The translations under genes and the position numbers were made by a program. From NCBI GenBank assembly GCA_934490165.1, contig CAKSTB010000002.1, forward strand, positions 124,001 through 188,000: a stretch of DNA of 64,000 bases, written 5' to 3'. The DNA comes from an uncultured Ruminiclostridium sp. GTDB lineage: Bacteria > Bacillota > Clostridia > Oscillospirales > Ruminococcaceae. A model generated the notes under the pieces. The model was given only the letters and a program-made list of their open reading frames with translations. It ran no database searches and was not told where the DNA came from. Shown in pieces: positions 1 to 7,049 of this stretch (within the stretch, counting starts at the first letter, position 1; every line of letters begins with the position of its first letter).

Positions 1-717
1 GAAAGGATAACAAGAGGTAAGGTCGAACTGTCGCTCCTCGTTTACAACATAGACGTAAAGGACTCCTCGGTAAAGGTAAACGAGCAGGTAGCATCACAGT
101 ACATAGAAGCTATCCGCACTATCGCCCCCGACCTCGGCATAACGGACGACCTCTCCGCATCAGACCTTTTCAGAATACCCGATGTATTCACGGTGATAAA
201 GGAAGAAACAGACGAGGAACAGCTCTGGGCTGATATTTCATCTGTAGTCGGCTCGGCACTCGACAAGTTCATTGCAATGCGTGAAACCGAGGGTGCGGCA
301 TTAAAGGCTGACGTACTCGAAAAGGCAGATGTAATAGAGGATATGGTAAGCAAGGTTGAAATTTACTCGCCCGAAAGCACCGCCGCATACCGTAAGAAAT
401 TAGAGGACAAACTCAAAGAGATACTCGGCTCATCGGATATTGACGAGCAGAGAATACTCACCGAGGCGGCTATATTCTCCGAAAAGACAGCCGTTGATGA
501 AGAAACGGTACGTCTGCACTCCCACCTTTCACAGCTGCGCTCAATGCTCGACAGTGACAAGGAGATAGGCAGAAAGCTTGATTTTCTGGTGCAGGAGATC
601 AACAGAGAAACAAACACTATCGGCTCAAAGGCGGCAGATATACGCATAACAAGACTTGTTGTGGATATGAAGAGCGAGATTGAGAAGATTAGGGAACAGA
701 TACAGAATATTGAGTAA
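1..717 (+). CDS. yicC: YicC/YloC-family endoribonuclease (5' end missing)
   Basis: The reading frame is open from base 1, so the N-terminus lies outside the window. The visible 238 residues cover the C-terminal part of the YicC family. They include the REGAALKAD block, the RLHSHLSQLRS helix, and the hallmark tail GRKLDFLVQEINRETNTIGS followed by a REQIQNIE ending. The family comprises stress-linked endoribonucleases acting on RNA in the cytoplasm. A hairpin follows within 10 bases of the stop. In Firmicutes the gene is often followed by gmk and rpoZ; that is not so here, where a convergent lipoprotein gene comes next. Confidence 0.93.
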   Translation, partial: ERITRGKVELSLLVYNIDVKDSSVKVNEQVASQYIEAIRTIAPDLGITDDLSASDLFRIPDVFTVIKEETDEEQLWADISSVVGSALDKFIAMRETEGAALKADVLEKADVIEDMVSKVEIYSPESTAAYRKKLEDKLKEILGSSDIDEQRILTEAAIFSEKTAVDEETVRLHSHLSQLRSMLDSDKEIGRKLDFLVQEINRETNTIGSKAADIRITRLVVDMKSEIEKIREQIQNIE

Positions 718-722
718 GATAA

Positions 723-760
723 TAACCGCCCTATGTGTCAGCATAGGACGGTTAATTTAT
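723..760 (+). terminator. Hairpin terminator after yicC
   Basis: Arms TAACCGCCCTATG and CATAGGACGGTTA (one mismatch) enclose a 6-base loop and are followed by an AT-rich tail. The hairpin sits between two convergent genes and may serve both strands. Confidence 0.6.
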
Positions 761-779
761 ACTCATCAAGCACTTGTTC

Positions 780-1781
780 TTATTCAACCACATCTCTTGG
801 CTCTAATGACCTTACGTCTATTATTTTCTTCTCATTATATTTAATCTTACCGTTAGAAACATCGTAGGTTATCAATTTTTCTCCCGAATATCCTATAACT
901 ACTGAAGATTCCCAACCACCAAATACTCCTTGCTGTACTTCAATTCCAGCAAGATCTTTAGCTATCCACTCCCATACCAAATCGGATGGTTGCGTAGTTT
1001 GAATCAATGGAAGTTTTTCGTTTAGTAATAAGTTTTTTACTATCTTAAATTCTGTAGTATCGTTAAAGTCATAAGCTAAATTATGCATGTTCTTTCCTTG
1101 TTCTTCAAAGAATTTATCACAGTATATTTCAACATCGCAAATACCTCCATTCTCAAATTTAGATGGTTCTAGCCTAGGGTCTTGAAGTAATTTTGTTATT
1201 TCAGGTCCATACTTAATTCCATTCTCCTCGTACCATTCATCCGGAGTATTATACTCTATATATTTTTCAAAAATATCTTTTTGAGAAATAGTTATTCCTG
1301 AATTATATAGCACTATTTGCATCATGGTAATAACATTACCCGAAGGAAACTCAGGGTCATTAGTAAAAAGCGGAACACCATCAAGTATACACTTATCATC
1401 TGACTTTTCCCCTACAGTATAAGTAATCCCGTCAACTACCTTAACCTTTATCTTATCAACCACATTTCCGTCTACATCATACACATCTCTTTCTTCAATC
1501 TTTTCTTCTTTCATAGGAATTGAAGATGTTGTGTCAGCTACAGAAGTTTCCGATGATTCCGTTATGGTGCTTTCATCGTTAGCGTTATCATTTCCTGATG
1601 ACGTTTCCTCTACAGATTCTGTACTTGTATGTTCGTCAACTGAAGAAGTAGCACTATCTATTATATCCGATGTATTATTATCCGCACTGCTTGCCTGCTC
1701 ATTGCCTGTGCCTGCGCAGGCGGTCATTGAAATCAAAAGTGCAACCGCTGTAGCAACCGCTGAAAATTTCTTCGCTTTCAT
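780..1781 (-). CDS. Lipoprotein with Ser/Thr-rich linker and degenerate C39-like domain
   Basis: This predicted exported lipoprotein has 333 residues. The start at 1781 is chosen because AGAAAGGA precedes it and the protein then begins MKAKKF, a hydrophobic stretch and the lipobox SMTAC; an upstream in-frame extension has no signal. Residues of about 25-95 form an S/T/E-rich linker. The C-terminal half (GVPLFTNDPEFPSGNVITMM, then WESSVVIGYSGEKLITYDVS) has the layout of C39_2 cysteine peptidases. However, the position normally held by the catalytic Cys (PTGCE) reads PSGNV, and the usual GH before VV.GY is missing. It is therefore probably a non-catalytic binding fold. The family call is by pattern only. 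Confidence 0.6.
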   Translation of the reverse strand: MKAKKFSAVATAVALLISMTACAGTGNEQASSADNNTSDIIDSATSSVDEHTSTESVEETSSGNDNANDESTITESSETSVADTTSSIPMKEEKIEERDVYDVDGNVVDKIKVKVVDGITYTVGEKSDDKCILDGVPLFTNDPEFPSGNVITMMQIVLYNSGITISQKDIFEKYIEYNTPDEWYEENGIKYGPEITKLLQDPRLEPSKFENGGICDVEIYCDKFFEEQGKNMHNLAYDFNDTTEFKIVKNLLLNEKLPLIQTTQPSDLVWEWIAKDLAGIEVQQGVFGGWESSVVIGYSGEKLITYDVSNGKIKYNEKKIIDVRSLEPRDVVE

Positions 1782-1800
1782 ATTTTCATATTCCTTTCTG

Positions 1801-1832
1801 AAATAAAAAAGTGCGTAGCCGAAGCCACGCAC
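1801..1832 (-). terminator. Intrinsic terminator in the leader of the lipoprotein gene
   Basis: Read on the minus strand, GTGCGTGGC and GCTACGCAC form a stem with a short loop, followed directly by CTTTTTTATTT. It lies only about 20 bases before the lipoprotein start codon and downstream of a long inverted repeat. It could therefore be an attenuator, or the end of a small RNA. Confidence 0.6.
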
Positions 1833-1856
1833 CGAAAAATGCACAACTCCGATTGC

Positions 1857-1960
1857 TGCGACACAATTCATATCCTGTACAAGTATACGAAAATAGAGCA
1901 TGCACTTTTACCGTAGTAAAAATGAATACTTGTACAGTTTAAATATTGAATTGTGTCGCA
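1857..1960. repeat. Long imperfect inverted repeat
   Basis: TGCGACACAATTCA plus CTGTACAAGTAT on the left are matched by ATACTTGTACAG plus TGAATTGTGTCGCA on the right. The two are separated by about 40 bases. Transcribed RNA would form a long hairpin just ahead of the terminator at 1801-1832. Confidence 0.7.
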
Positions 1961-2049
1961 GTTTTATTTTAACACAGGAATATGATATTGTCAACCTATC
2001 CCAAATAATTTTTGCAGAGCAAGTCGACACTCACACACATAAAATCCTC

Positions 2050-2079
2050 TTGACAACTCCACCCTCACAATGCTATAAT
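2050..2079 (+). promoter_or_regulatory. Sigma-A-type promoter of the antiporter gene
   Basis: TTGACA at 2050-2055, an 18-base spacer and TATAAT at 2074-2079. Transcription would begin just upstream of the fluoride riboswitch. Confidence 0.8.
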
Positions 2080-2091
2080 AAACCAGTAATA

Positions 2092-2210
2092 AAGGGAATG
2101 ATGTTCTCCCGGGGCTTTAGCCCGAACCGCTTTCAATTTAAGGATTTTAAGCTGATGACTTCTGCATTTTACGCAGTAGCTGTCGGCTTTTTTATTTTGC
2201 CGTTCTACTG
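2092..2210 (+). promoter_or_regulatory. Fluoride (crcB-motif) riboswitch with terminator
   Basis: The leader carries the conserved crcB-motif blocks in order: GGGAATGATGTTCTCCC, then AACCGC, then GCTGATGACTTCTGC. These match the fluoride aptamer consensus (GATG..GTTC.CC, AACCGC, GCTGATG.CTCCTGC). The last block overlaps a stem in which AAGCTGAT pairs with GTCGGCTT (two G-U pairs), followed by TTTTATTTT. That gives a transcription-termination expression platform. Fluoride binding is expected to prevent termination and switch on the antiporter gene. Confidence 0.88.
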
Positions 2211-2227
2211 CAAAAGGAGATATTTCT

Positions 2228-3400
2228 ATGTTATTTTCACTCGCCCTTATTTTCCTGCTCGGCTTTCTTGCAGGAGAACTGTGCAAAAAACTGCACTTAC
2301 CTGCCCTTATCGGTATGCTCGGTGTCGGAATATTGCTCGGTTCTCACGTTTTCTCGCTGATTGACAGCTCCGTGCTTGATATTTCGTCACAGCTCCGCAA
2401 AATTGCCCTCGTGATTATCCTTATGCGAGCAGGGCTTTCGCTGAACCTCGCCGACCTGAAAAAAGTCGGCAGACCTGCCGTGCTGATGTGCTTTGTGCCC
2501 GCCTGCTTTGAGATACTTGGAATGGCGCTTCTTGCCCCTGCCCTGCTCGGGATATCACTCACCGATGCGCTTGTAATGGGCTCAGTCGTCGGTGCGGTAT
2601 CCCCCGCCGTAATCGTCCCCAAAATGCTGAAGCTGATGGAAGAAAAACGCGGACAAAAGTACAGCATACCCCAGCTTATCTTAGCGGGCGCATCGGTAGA
2701 CGATGTATTTGTAATAGTGATGTTCTCTGTGTTCACAGGACTTGCGCAAAGCGGTACTGTGAACGCCCTCGACTTTGCAAAGATCCCCGTGTCGCTGATA
2801 CTCGGCATCGCCGCAGGAATACTTGTCGGATTTATTCTCGGCAAGCTGATGAAGCTGATACATATCCGCGACACTGCAAAACTGCTTATACTTGTGAGCG
2901 TTTCGTTCCTGCTGTGTACTGTAGAAGATACATTCGGTGCGGTAGTGCCGTTCTCGTCACTTGTAGCAGTAATGACAAGCGGAATAACGATAAACAAGAT
3001 ACGTCCCGAAGCCGCAGAACGTCTTTCTGCCCGTTTCGGTCGTATCTGGGTTGCCGCAGAGATCGTACTGTTCGTGCTTGTCGGTGCGGCAGTGGATATA
3101 AACTATGCCGTCAGCGCAGGAATATCCGCGGTAATGCTGATTTTCGCCGTTCTCCTGTTCAGAATGGCAGGCGTTGCGGTGTGCCTTATCAAAACGAAAA
3201 TTCCGGTTAAGCAGAGATTGTTCTGCTGTCTTGCCTATCTGCCGAAAGCCACCGTCCAGGCGGCAATCGGCGGCGTTCCGCTTGCAATGGGGCTTTCCTG
3301 CGGAAATATCGTGCTTACCGTTGCCGTGCTGTCAATAATTATTACCGCTCCGCTCGGCGCTTTTCTCATTGACTTAACGTATAAGAAATTGCTTGATTAA
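2228..3400 (+). CDS. CPA-family cation/proton antiporter, fluoride-responsive
   Basis: This is a 390-residue integral membrane protein of about 12-13 hydrophobic segments, typical of monovalent cation:proton antiporters. It shows the GAVSPAVIVPKML segment and a paired acidic motif (GASVDDVFVIVM) in a mid-protein helix, as expected for the ion-binding site. AAGGAGA lies seven bases before the ATG. The fluoride riboswitch upstream suggests a role in fluoride tolerance; NhaP-like antiporters are among the gene classes known under crcB-motif control. Whether it moves fluoride itself or restores ion balance cannot be told from sequence. Confidence 0.85.
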   Translation: MLFSLALIFLLGFLAGELCKKLHLPALIGMLGVGILLGSHVFSLIDSSVLDISSQLRKIALVIILMRAGLSLNLADLKKVGRPAVLMCFVPACFEILGMALLAPALLGISLTDALVMGSVVGAVSPAVIVPKMLKLMEEKRGQKYSIPQLILAGASVDDVFVIVMFSVFTGLAQSGTVNALDFAKIPVSLILGIAAGILVGFILGKLMKLIHIRDTAKLLILVSVSFLLCTVEDTFGAVVPFSSLVAVMTSGITINKIRPEAAERLSARFGRIWVAAEIVLFVLVGAAVDINYAVSAGISAVMLIFAVLLFRMAGVAVCLIKTKIPVKQRLFCCLAYLPKATVQAAIGGVPLAMGLSCGNIVLTVAVLSIIITAPLGAFLIDLTYKKLLD

Positions 3401-3448
3401 ATAGAAAAAGAGCCTCGATGTAATTCAAAGCTCTGTGCTATTCAGTTA

Positions 3449-3478
3449 TTGACATACAAATACAATATATGATATAAT
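3449..3478 (+). promoter_or_regulatory. Promoter of toxin gene 1
   Basis: TTGACA (3449-3454), an 18-base spacer and TATAAT (3473-3478). The mRNA would start near 3485 at TTGAGGGAAACC. Confidence 0.75.
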
Positions 3479-3558
3479 TCTCTTTGAGGGAAACCTTGGA
3501 CGTCAGGCGGTCAATTCATCTCCCGAAGTGCGAAAGCGCTTTGAAAGGAGGTGAAGCT

Positions 3559-3663
3559 GTGTACATAACATTGGATAATTTAATTCAGATCGGTATTTTC
3601 CTTACGGGATTTACTGTTATGATATTCAGTATCATTTCTTTTTTTATTAACAAAAAGAAATAA
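3559..3663 (+). CDS. Small hydrophobic type I toxin peptide 1 (34 aa)
   Basis: A GTG start follows a near-perfect AAAGGAGGTG site by seven bases. The 34-residue product begins MYITLDNLIQIGIFL, has one membrane helix and ends in a lysine cluster (INKKK). This matches the short holin-like toxins common in Clostridia. In the leader, TTCATCTCC can pair with GGAGGTGAA around a small hairpin, hiding the ribosome binding site, a usual feature of type I toxin mRNAs. A convergent promoter opposite the 3' end would make an antisense RNA. Function is inferred from size, architecture and context. Confidence 0.75.
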   Translation: MYITLDNLIQIGIFLTGFTVMIFSIISFFINKKK

Positions 3664-3736
3664 CCGCCCCATGTCGCAAACTGTGAGCGGTTATTAAAAC
3701 TATTCCAGGGAGCGACCGTCTGTCGTTTCCCTCTTT
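3645..3736 (-). ncRNA. Predicted antisense antitoxin RNA 1
   Basis: On the minus strand TTGACG (3771-3766), a 17-base spacer and TATAAT (3748-3743) predict a transcript starting near 3736 with GAGGGAAACGACAG. An AATAACCGC..GCGGTTATT hairpin followed by TTTCTTTTTG ends it near 3650, over the toxin stop codon. It would overlap the whole 3' part of the toxin mRNA, about 90 bases. Its 5' hairpin is the complement of the toxin mRNA's own terminator (GGGAGCGAC..GTCGTTTCCC then TCTTTATTT). Confidence 0.65.
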
Positions 3737-3749
3737 ATTTATATTATAA

Positions 3750-3906
3750 CACGATTTTAATGTGCCGTCAAGGCACATAGCGATAAATATCGCAAGTTTT
3801 GTCTATCAGGCAAAACAAAATCGTGTTTCAACGTTCTCGGACTGTTGCGTGAGCAACACCGCATTCCTATGCGGCAAAATCGGCTACAGACGATTTTTAG
3901 TCCGAG
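3750..3906. other. Paired four-way-junction (cloverleaf) structure, copy 1
   Basis: CACGATTTT (3750-3758) pairs with AAAATCGTG (3817-3825) and encloses three hairpins: ATGTGCC/GGCACAT, GCGATA/TATCGC and TTTTGTC/GGCAAAA. A second fold follows, with CTCGGACT (3836-3843) pairing with AGTCCGAG (3899-3906) around GTTGC/GCAAC, CCGCAT/ATGCGG and AAAATCG/CGATTTT. No reading frame explains it. The -35 of the antitoxin promoter lies in the first hairpin. Confidence 0.7.
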
Positions 3907-4057
3907 GTTGTTATAACATATTTTCAGCTGTTGTCAAGTTTAAACAAGTTGCTTTTTCCGCCATATTATGCTAAAATATCAGTTGAGGGAAACCTTGGAC
4001 GTCAGGCGGTCAATTCATCTCCCGAAAGCGCGTTGCGCTTTGAAAGGAGGTGAAGCT

Positions 4058-4156
4058 GTGTACATAACGCTAAGTGATCTGATACAGATAGGAATATTTC
4101 TTACTGCTTTCACAGTTATGATATTCACAATCATTTCTTTTTATAAAAAGAAATAA
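4058..4156 (+). CDS. Small hydrophobic type I toxin peptide 2 (32 aa)
   Basis: This is the paralogue of the peptide at 3559, in the second tandem unit. It starts at GTG after AAAGGAGGTG and encodes 32 residues beginning MYITLSDLIQIGIFL, with one membrane helix and a KKK tail. The anti-ribosome-binding-site pairing (TTCATCTCC with GGAGGTGAA) is kept. The hairpin between them changes from AAGTGC/GCGCTT to AAAGCGC/GCGCTTT, so pairing is preserved. A weaker promoter (TTGCTT and TAAAAT near 3972-3977) precedes it. Confidence 0.75.
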   Translation: MYITLSDLIQIGIFLTAFTVMIFTIISFYKKK

Positions 4157-4233
4157 CCGCCCCTAAGCTGCAAACTGAAGGCGGTTATTTTCAACCAAAA
4201 CTCAGGGAGCGACCGTCTGTCGTTTCCCTCTTT
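4147..4233 (-). ncRNA. Predicted antisense antitoxin RNA 2
   Basis: The minus-strand promoter TTGACG (4268-4263), 17 bases, TATAAT (4245-4240) is identical to that of antitoxin 1. The transcript would begin GAGGGAAACGACAG and end at an AATAACCGCC..GGCGGTTATT hairpin overlapping the toxin stop codon. Confidence 0.65.
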
Positions 4234-4246
4234 ATTTATATTATAA

Positions 4247-4403
4247 CACGATTTTAATGTGCCGTCAAGGCACATAGCGGCAAATGCCGCAATTTTGCCT
4301 ATCAGGCAAAACAAAATCGTGTTTCAACGTTCTCGGACTGTTGCGTGAGCAACGCCGCATTTTCATGCGGCAAAATCGGCTACAGACGATTTTTAGTCCG
4401 AGG
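4247..4403. other. Paired four-way-junction (cloverleaf) structure, copy 2
   Basis: Same layout as at 3750-3906. Stem changes keep pairing: GCGATA/TATCGC becomes GCGGCA/TGCCGC, and TTTTGTC/GGCAAAA becomes TTTTGCC/GGCAAAA. Loop bases vary freely. Confidence 0.7.
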
Positions 4404-4413
4404 TTGTTATTGC

Positions 4414-4636
4414 GTAACCCCGCCGTTTCGCTATCCTGAGCAAATTGCCGACATTTCCAAAGGCGGAACTTGAAGCGGCACATTGCCGCAGGCAGAATTT
4501 GAAGCGGCACATTGCCGCCCGCCGTTTTTCAATCCTGCACCAATTGCTGTCTGTTCAAAAAGCGGTCACAGCTTAACACCGTAACCGCTTTCTTATTGAA
4601 TATTACTTTGTGTAACCCCGCCGTTTCGCTATCCTG
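4414..4636. repeat. GC-rich short repeat cluster
   Basis: A 25-base sequence beginning GTAACCCCGCCG occurs at 4414-4438 and again at 4612-4636. A 20-base hairpin unit containing GCGGCACATTGCCGC occurs at 4470-4489 and 4499-4518. No coding sequence is apparent. Confidence 0.7.
4553..4596 (-). terminator. Terminator of the flotillin operon
   Basis: On the minus strand AAAGCGGT and ACCGCTTT form the outer stem, followed by TTTTTG. It lies about 100 bases beyond the flotillin stop codon. Confidence 0.6.
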
Positions 4637-4691
4637 CGGATAGCTCGATCGTTTTCAAAGGCGGAATTGTCAGCGGCGACCCGCCGCCCGC

Positions 4692-6077
4692 TTAGCTGTC
4701 GAGAGTTTTGTTGTCGTCTATCTTCTCACCTAAGAACTTCGGAAGCTCCATGCCTGCCTGGTTGAACATTTCACCCATGGGAGGAACAGCTTTCATTATA
4801 CCGCTGATAAAATCGGCTGTGGCGGTCTTGCCGTTTTCGCCCTTTGAGCCGCCGTCCCAAACGGTTACCTTGTCTATCTTGATGTTCTTGATAGCTTCTA
4901 CCTGTATCTTCATCAGCTCTTCCATGTTGTTTGCAAGGATAAGCTTGATCGCACTGTCTGCGTTTCCGCCTGCGGCGTTTACAAGCTCTCTCATACCGTC
5001 AGCCTGCTTGATGAGTATCTCCTGAGCACCGCGTGCCTGAGCTTCCATCTTTGCATAAAGAGCATCAGCCTCACCCTTTGCGGTACGGCGTGCAACCTCA
5101 GCCTGAGCCTCGGCCTCGATCTCAGCCTGCTCCTTAGCGATCTTTGCCTTAACGATAATGTCCGCCTGCTGGGTCGCAGTTTCAAGTGAAGCACGGGTCT
5201 GCTCTGCCTGCTGCTGTGCTATGTAGGCTTCTTCCTTTGCCTTTGCCGCCTGTACAGCTTCCGCCGCCGTAGCAATACGCATTGATTCGGCTTCCTTCTC
5301 GCGCCTTAAAGCCTCAGACTGAGCTACCTCGATCTTGGATTCGTTCTCACCCTTGATAGCAAGAGCGTTTGCGGCAGCGACCTGAATACGCTGGTCACGC
5401 TGTGCGTTAGCCTGACCGATCTCACCGTCACGATCCTTTTCGGCAACGGATTTCTTTGCATCGTTGATAGCCTTTGCGGCAGCCTCTTTACCGAGCGCTT
5501 CGATATATCCCGACTCATCATTGATATCGGTAACGTTAACGTTGATAAGACGTAAGCCTATCTTCTTAAGCTCTATCTCAACGTTGTTTGATACGGCAAC
5601 AAGGAACTTATCACGGTCGTTATTGATCTCCTCTATCTCCATAGTAGCCACTACAAGACGTAACTGACCGAATATGATATCCTTTGCAAGTTCCTGTATC
5701 TCGTTCATTTTAAGTCCGAGCAGACGCTCTGCGGCATTCTGCATTATGCCGGGCTCGGTAGAAATACCTACCGTAAATCTTGACGGAACATCAACACGGA
5801 TATTCTGCTTTGAAAGCGCGTTTTTAAGATCCACATTTATTGATATAGGTGTCAGATCCATAAACTGGTACGACTGGATAATAGGCATAATGAATGCCGC
5901 ACCGCCGTGTACGCACTTAGCACTTCTCGCCTGACCGTTCTTGTCGCTTCCTACTTTACCGTAGATAACAAGTATCTTGTCCGACGGACATTTGCGGTAT
6001 CTTGATAAGATACCCATCAATAATGCGAATACGATAATTACCGCCACGCATATTGCGATTAAAATTTCGGGTTGCAT
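4692..6077 (-). CDS. floT: Flotillin-like SPFH-domain membrane protein
   Basis: This 461-residue protein has an N-terminal membrane segment (about residues 4-24), an SPFH/band-7 domain (about 30-190), and a long Ala/Glu/Lys-rich coiled coil (about 195-370) typical of flotillins. The C-terminus carries the DKVTVWDGGS segment also seen in Bacillus FloT. Flotillins scaffold membrane microdomains at the inner face of the cell membrane. CAGGAGGAAA precedes the ATG. The NfeD-like gene lies directly upstream on the same strand, the arrangement of the yuaF-floT operon. Confidence 0.9.
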   Translation of the reverse strand: MQPEILIAICVAVIIVFALLMGILSRYRKCPSDKILVIYGKVGSDKNGQARSAKCVHGGAAFIMPIIQSYQFMDLTPISINVDLKNALSKQNIRVDVPSRFTVGISTEPGIMQNAAERLLGLKMNEIQELAKDIIFGQLRLVVATMEIEEINNDRDKFLVAVSNNVEIELKKIGLRLINVNVTDINDESGYIEALGKEAAAKAINDAKKSVAEKDRDGEIGQANAQRDQRIQVAAANALAIKGENESKIEVAQSEALRREKEAESMRIATAAEAVQAAKAKEEAYIAQQQAEQTRASLETATQQADIIVKAKIAKEQAEIEAEAQAEVARRTAKGEADALYAKMEAQARGAQEILIKQADGMRELVNAAGGNADSAIKLILANNMEELMKIQVEAIKNIKIDKVTVWDGGSKGENGKTATADFISGIMKAVPPMGEMFNQAGMELPKFLGEKIDDNKTLDS

Positions 6078-6110
6078 GAATATTTCCTCCTGTTACTTTG
6101 AAATAATTGC

Positions 6111-6797
6111 TTATGTATCTCTTTCAACCGCTACGACATCGCCGCGCACATCTATAATGCGTACCTGCGTTCCCGTAGGGATTGCTTCATCACTGTCGGT
6201 GACTGCGGAAAGCTCTATAAAGCGTTCTCCCGCCGCAACTGTCACCTTTCCCTCTCCGCTTTCATTAGGCGGTACGGGAATATATACTCTGCCCTTTTCG
6301 CCGAGCAGTCTGCGTACATCAAGGCTTCCGTCCTGCGTCAGCTTCTTTGTGAGCTGAAGTACCTTTGCAACACCAAGCATTGCAAGAAATCCGAGTACAA
6401 GCGCGATAACTATCGAAAGCGCAACGTTAAGTCCGAGCGCGGTGCATATAACACCCGTCCAGCCGAACACACAGAGGAATGTCATAATTCCCTGCAATGT
6501 GAAAAGCTGCATCGTTCCGAAGTCGGACGGATTAGAGCCGTCACCTATTGCGGTATGTTCGCAGCCGTCTATTGCATGAGCGCCAGGCATATCAGGGACA
6601 TCGGTCGGTATATCGGAAACATCAGGAACATCAAGCCCGTCTATTCCGCTTGTGTCACTGAACTCAACGCCCTCTCCGCCGTGACCTATTCCTATCATCA
6701 GCAGTATAGTCTGTATTACTATTATCAGTGTCGCAGGAATCGCTATGCAATAGAAAATCTGCATTGTAAGTCCCAGCGAATTCCACCATTCAAACAT
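6111..6797 (-). CDS. NfeD/YuaF-like membrane protein
   Basis: The protein has about 228 residues from the ATG at 6797, which is preceded by AAAGGGTGAAGG; an upstream in-frame ATG at 6848 lacks a site. One N-terminal membrane helix is followed by an acidic Asp/Pro-rich segment, two more helices (about residues 110-170) and a C-terminal small beta domain (RRLLGEKGRVYIPVP to VRIIDVRGDVVAVE). That beta domain is characteristic of the OB-fold NfeD family. NfeD proteins partner with flotillin/SPFH proteins. The stop lies about 35 bases before the flotillin start, so the two are probably co-transcribed. Confidence 0.85.
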   Translation of the reverse strand: MFEWWNSLGLTMQIFYCIAIPATLIIVIQTILLMIGIGHGGEGVEFSDTSGIDGLDVPDVSDIPTDVPDMPGAHAIDGCEHTAIGDGSNPSDFGTMQLFTLQGIMTFLCVFGWTGVICTALGLNVALSIVIALVLGFLAMLGVAKVLQLTKKLTQDGSLDVRRLLGEKGRVYIPVPPNESGEGKVTVAAGERFIELSAVTDSDEAIPTGTQVRIIDVRGDVVAVERDT

Positions 6798-7049
6798 ATC
6801 CTTCACCCTTTCTGTTCGTCTTGTAGCCGATATATGAACATGTGGCAAATTTGTATACTATCAGTATTTCCATATAATTTTATACAATTAGTATTCATGC
6901 TTACTTTACGTACACTATTTTATGTGAACGGTTCTGCTTTATCAGCCGTTATCGTCTTTGCCGGAAAATTACCGATTATAGCGGATTTTTCCGAACGTTT
7001 TTTAATACAATATGTATATTTCGCACTGTAATCGACATATGGTATATTA

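Larger units (their letters stand above)
3484..3906. repeat. Tandem unit 1: toxin-antitoxin locus plus cloverleaf structure
   Basis: This block of about 425 bases is repeated almost exactly at 3983-4403. It contains the toxin leader, toxin ORF, convergent antitoxin promoter and a multi-stem region. Differences between copies inside stems are often compensatory. Confidence 0.85.
3983..4403. repeat. Tandem unit 2: toxin-antitoxin locus plus cloverleaf structure
   Basis: Second copy of the unit at 3484-3906, in the same orientation and separated from it by about 75 bases. The leader, ribosome binding site, antitoxin promoter and cloverleaf are all conserved. Confidence 0.85.

Noticed and set aside
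1900..2364. 154-residue open frame over the antiporter leader
   Set aside because: It overlaps the promoter and fluoride riboswitch, has no ribosome site and its product is not protein-like.
3484..4403. CRISPR-like array
   Set aside because: The repeated units are over 400 bases, only two in number and contain genes; there are no short repeats with unique spacers.
4265..4510. Minus-strand open frame over the cloverleaf and GC-rich repeats
   Set aside because: Composition is explained by hairpins and repeats; no ribosome site is present.
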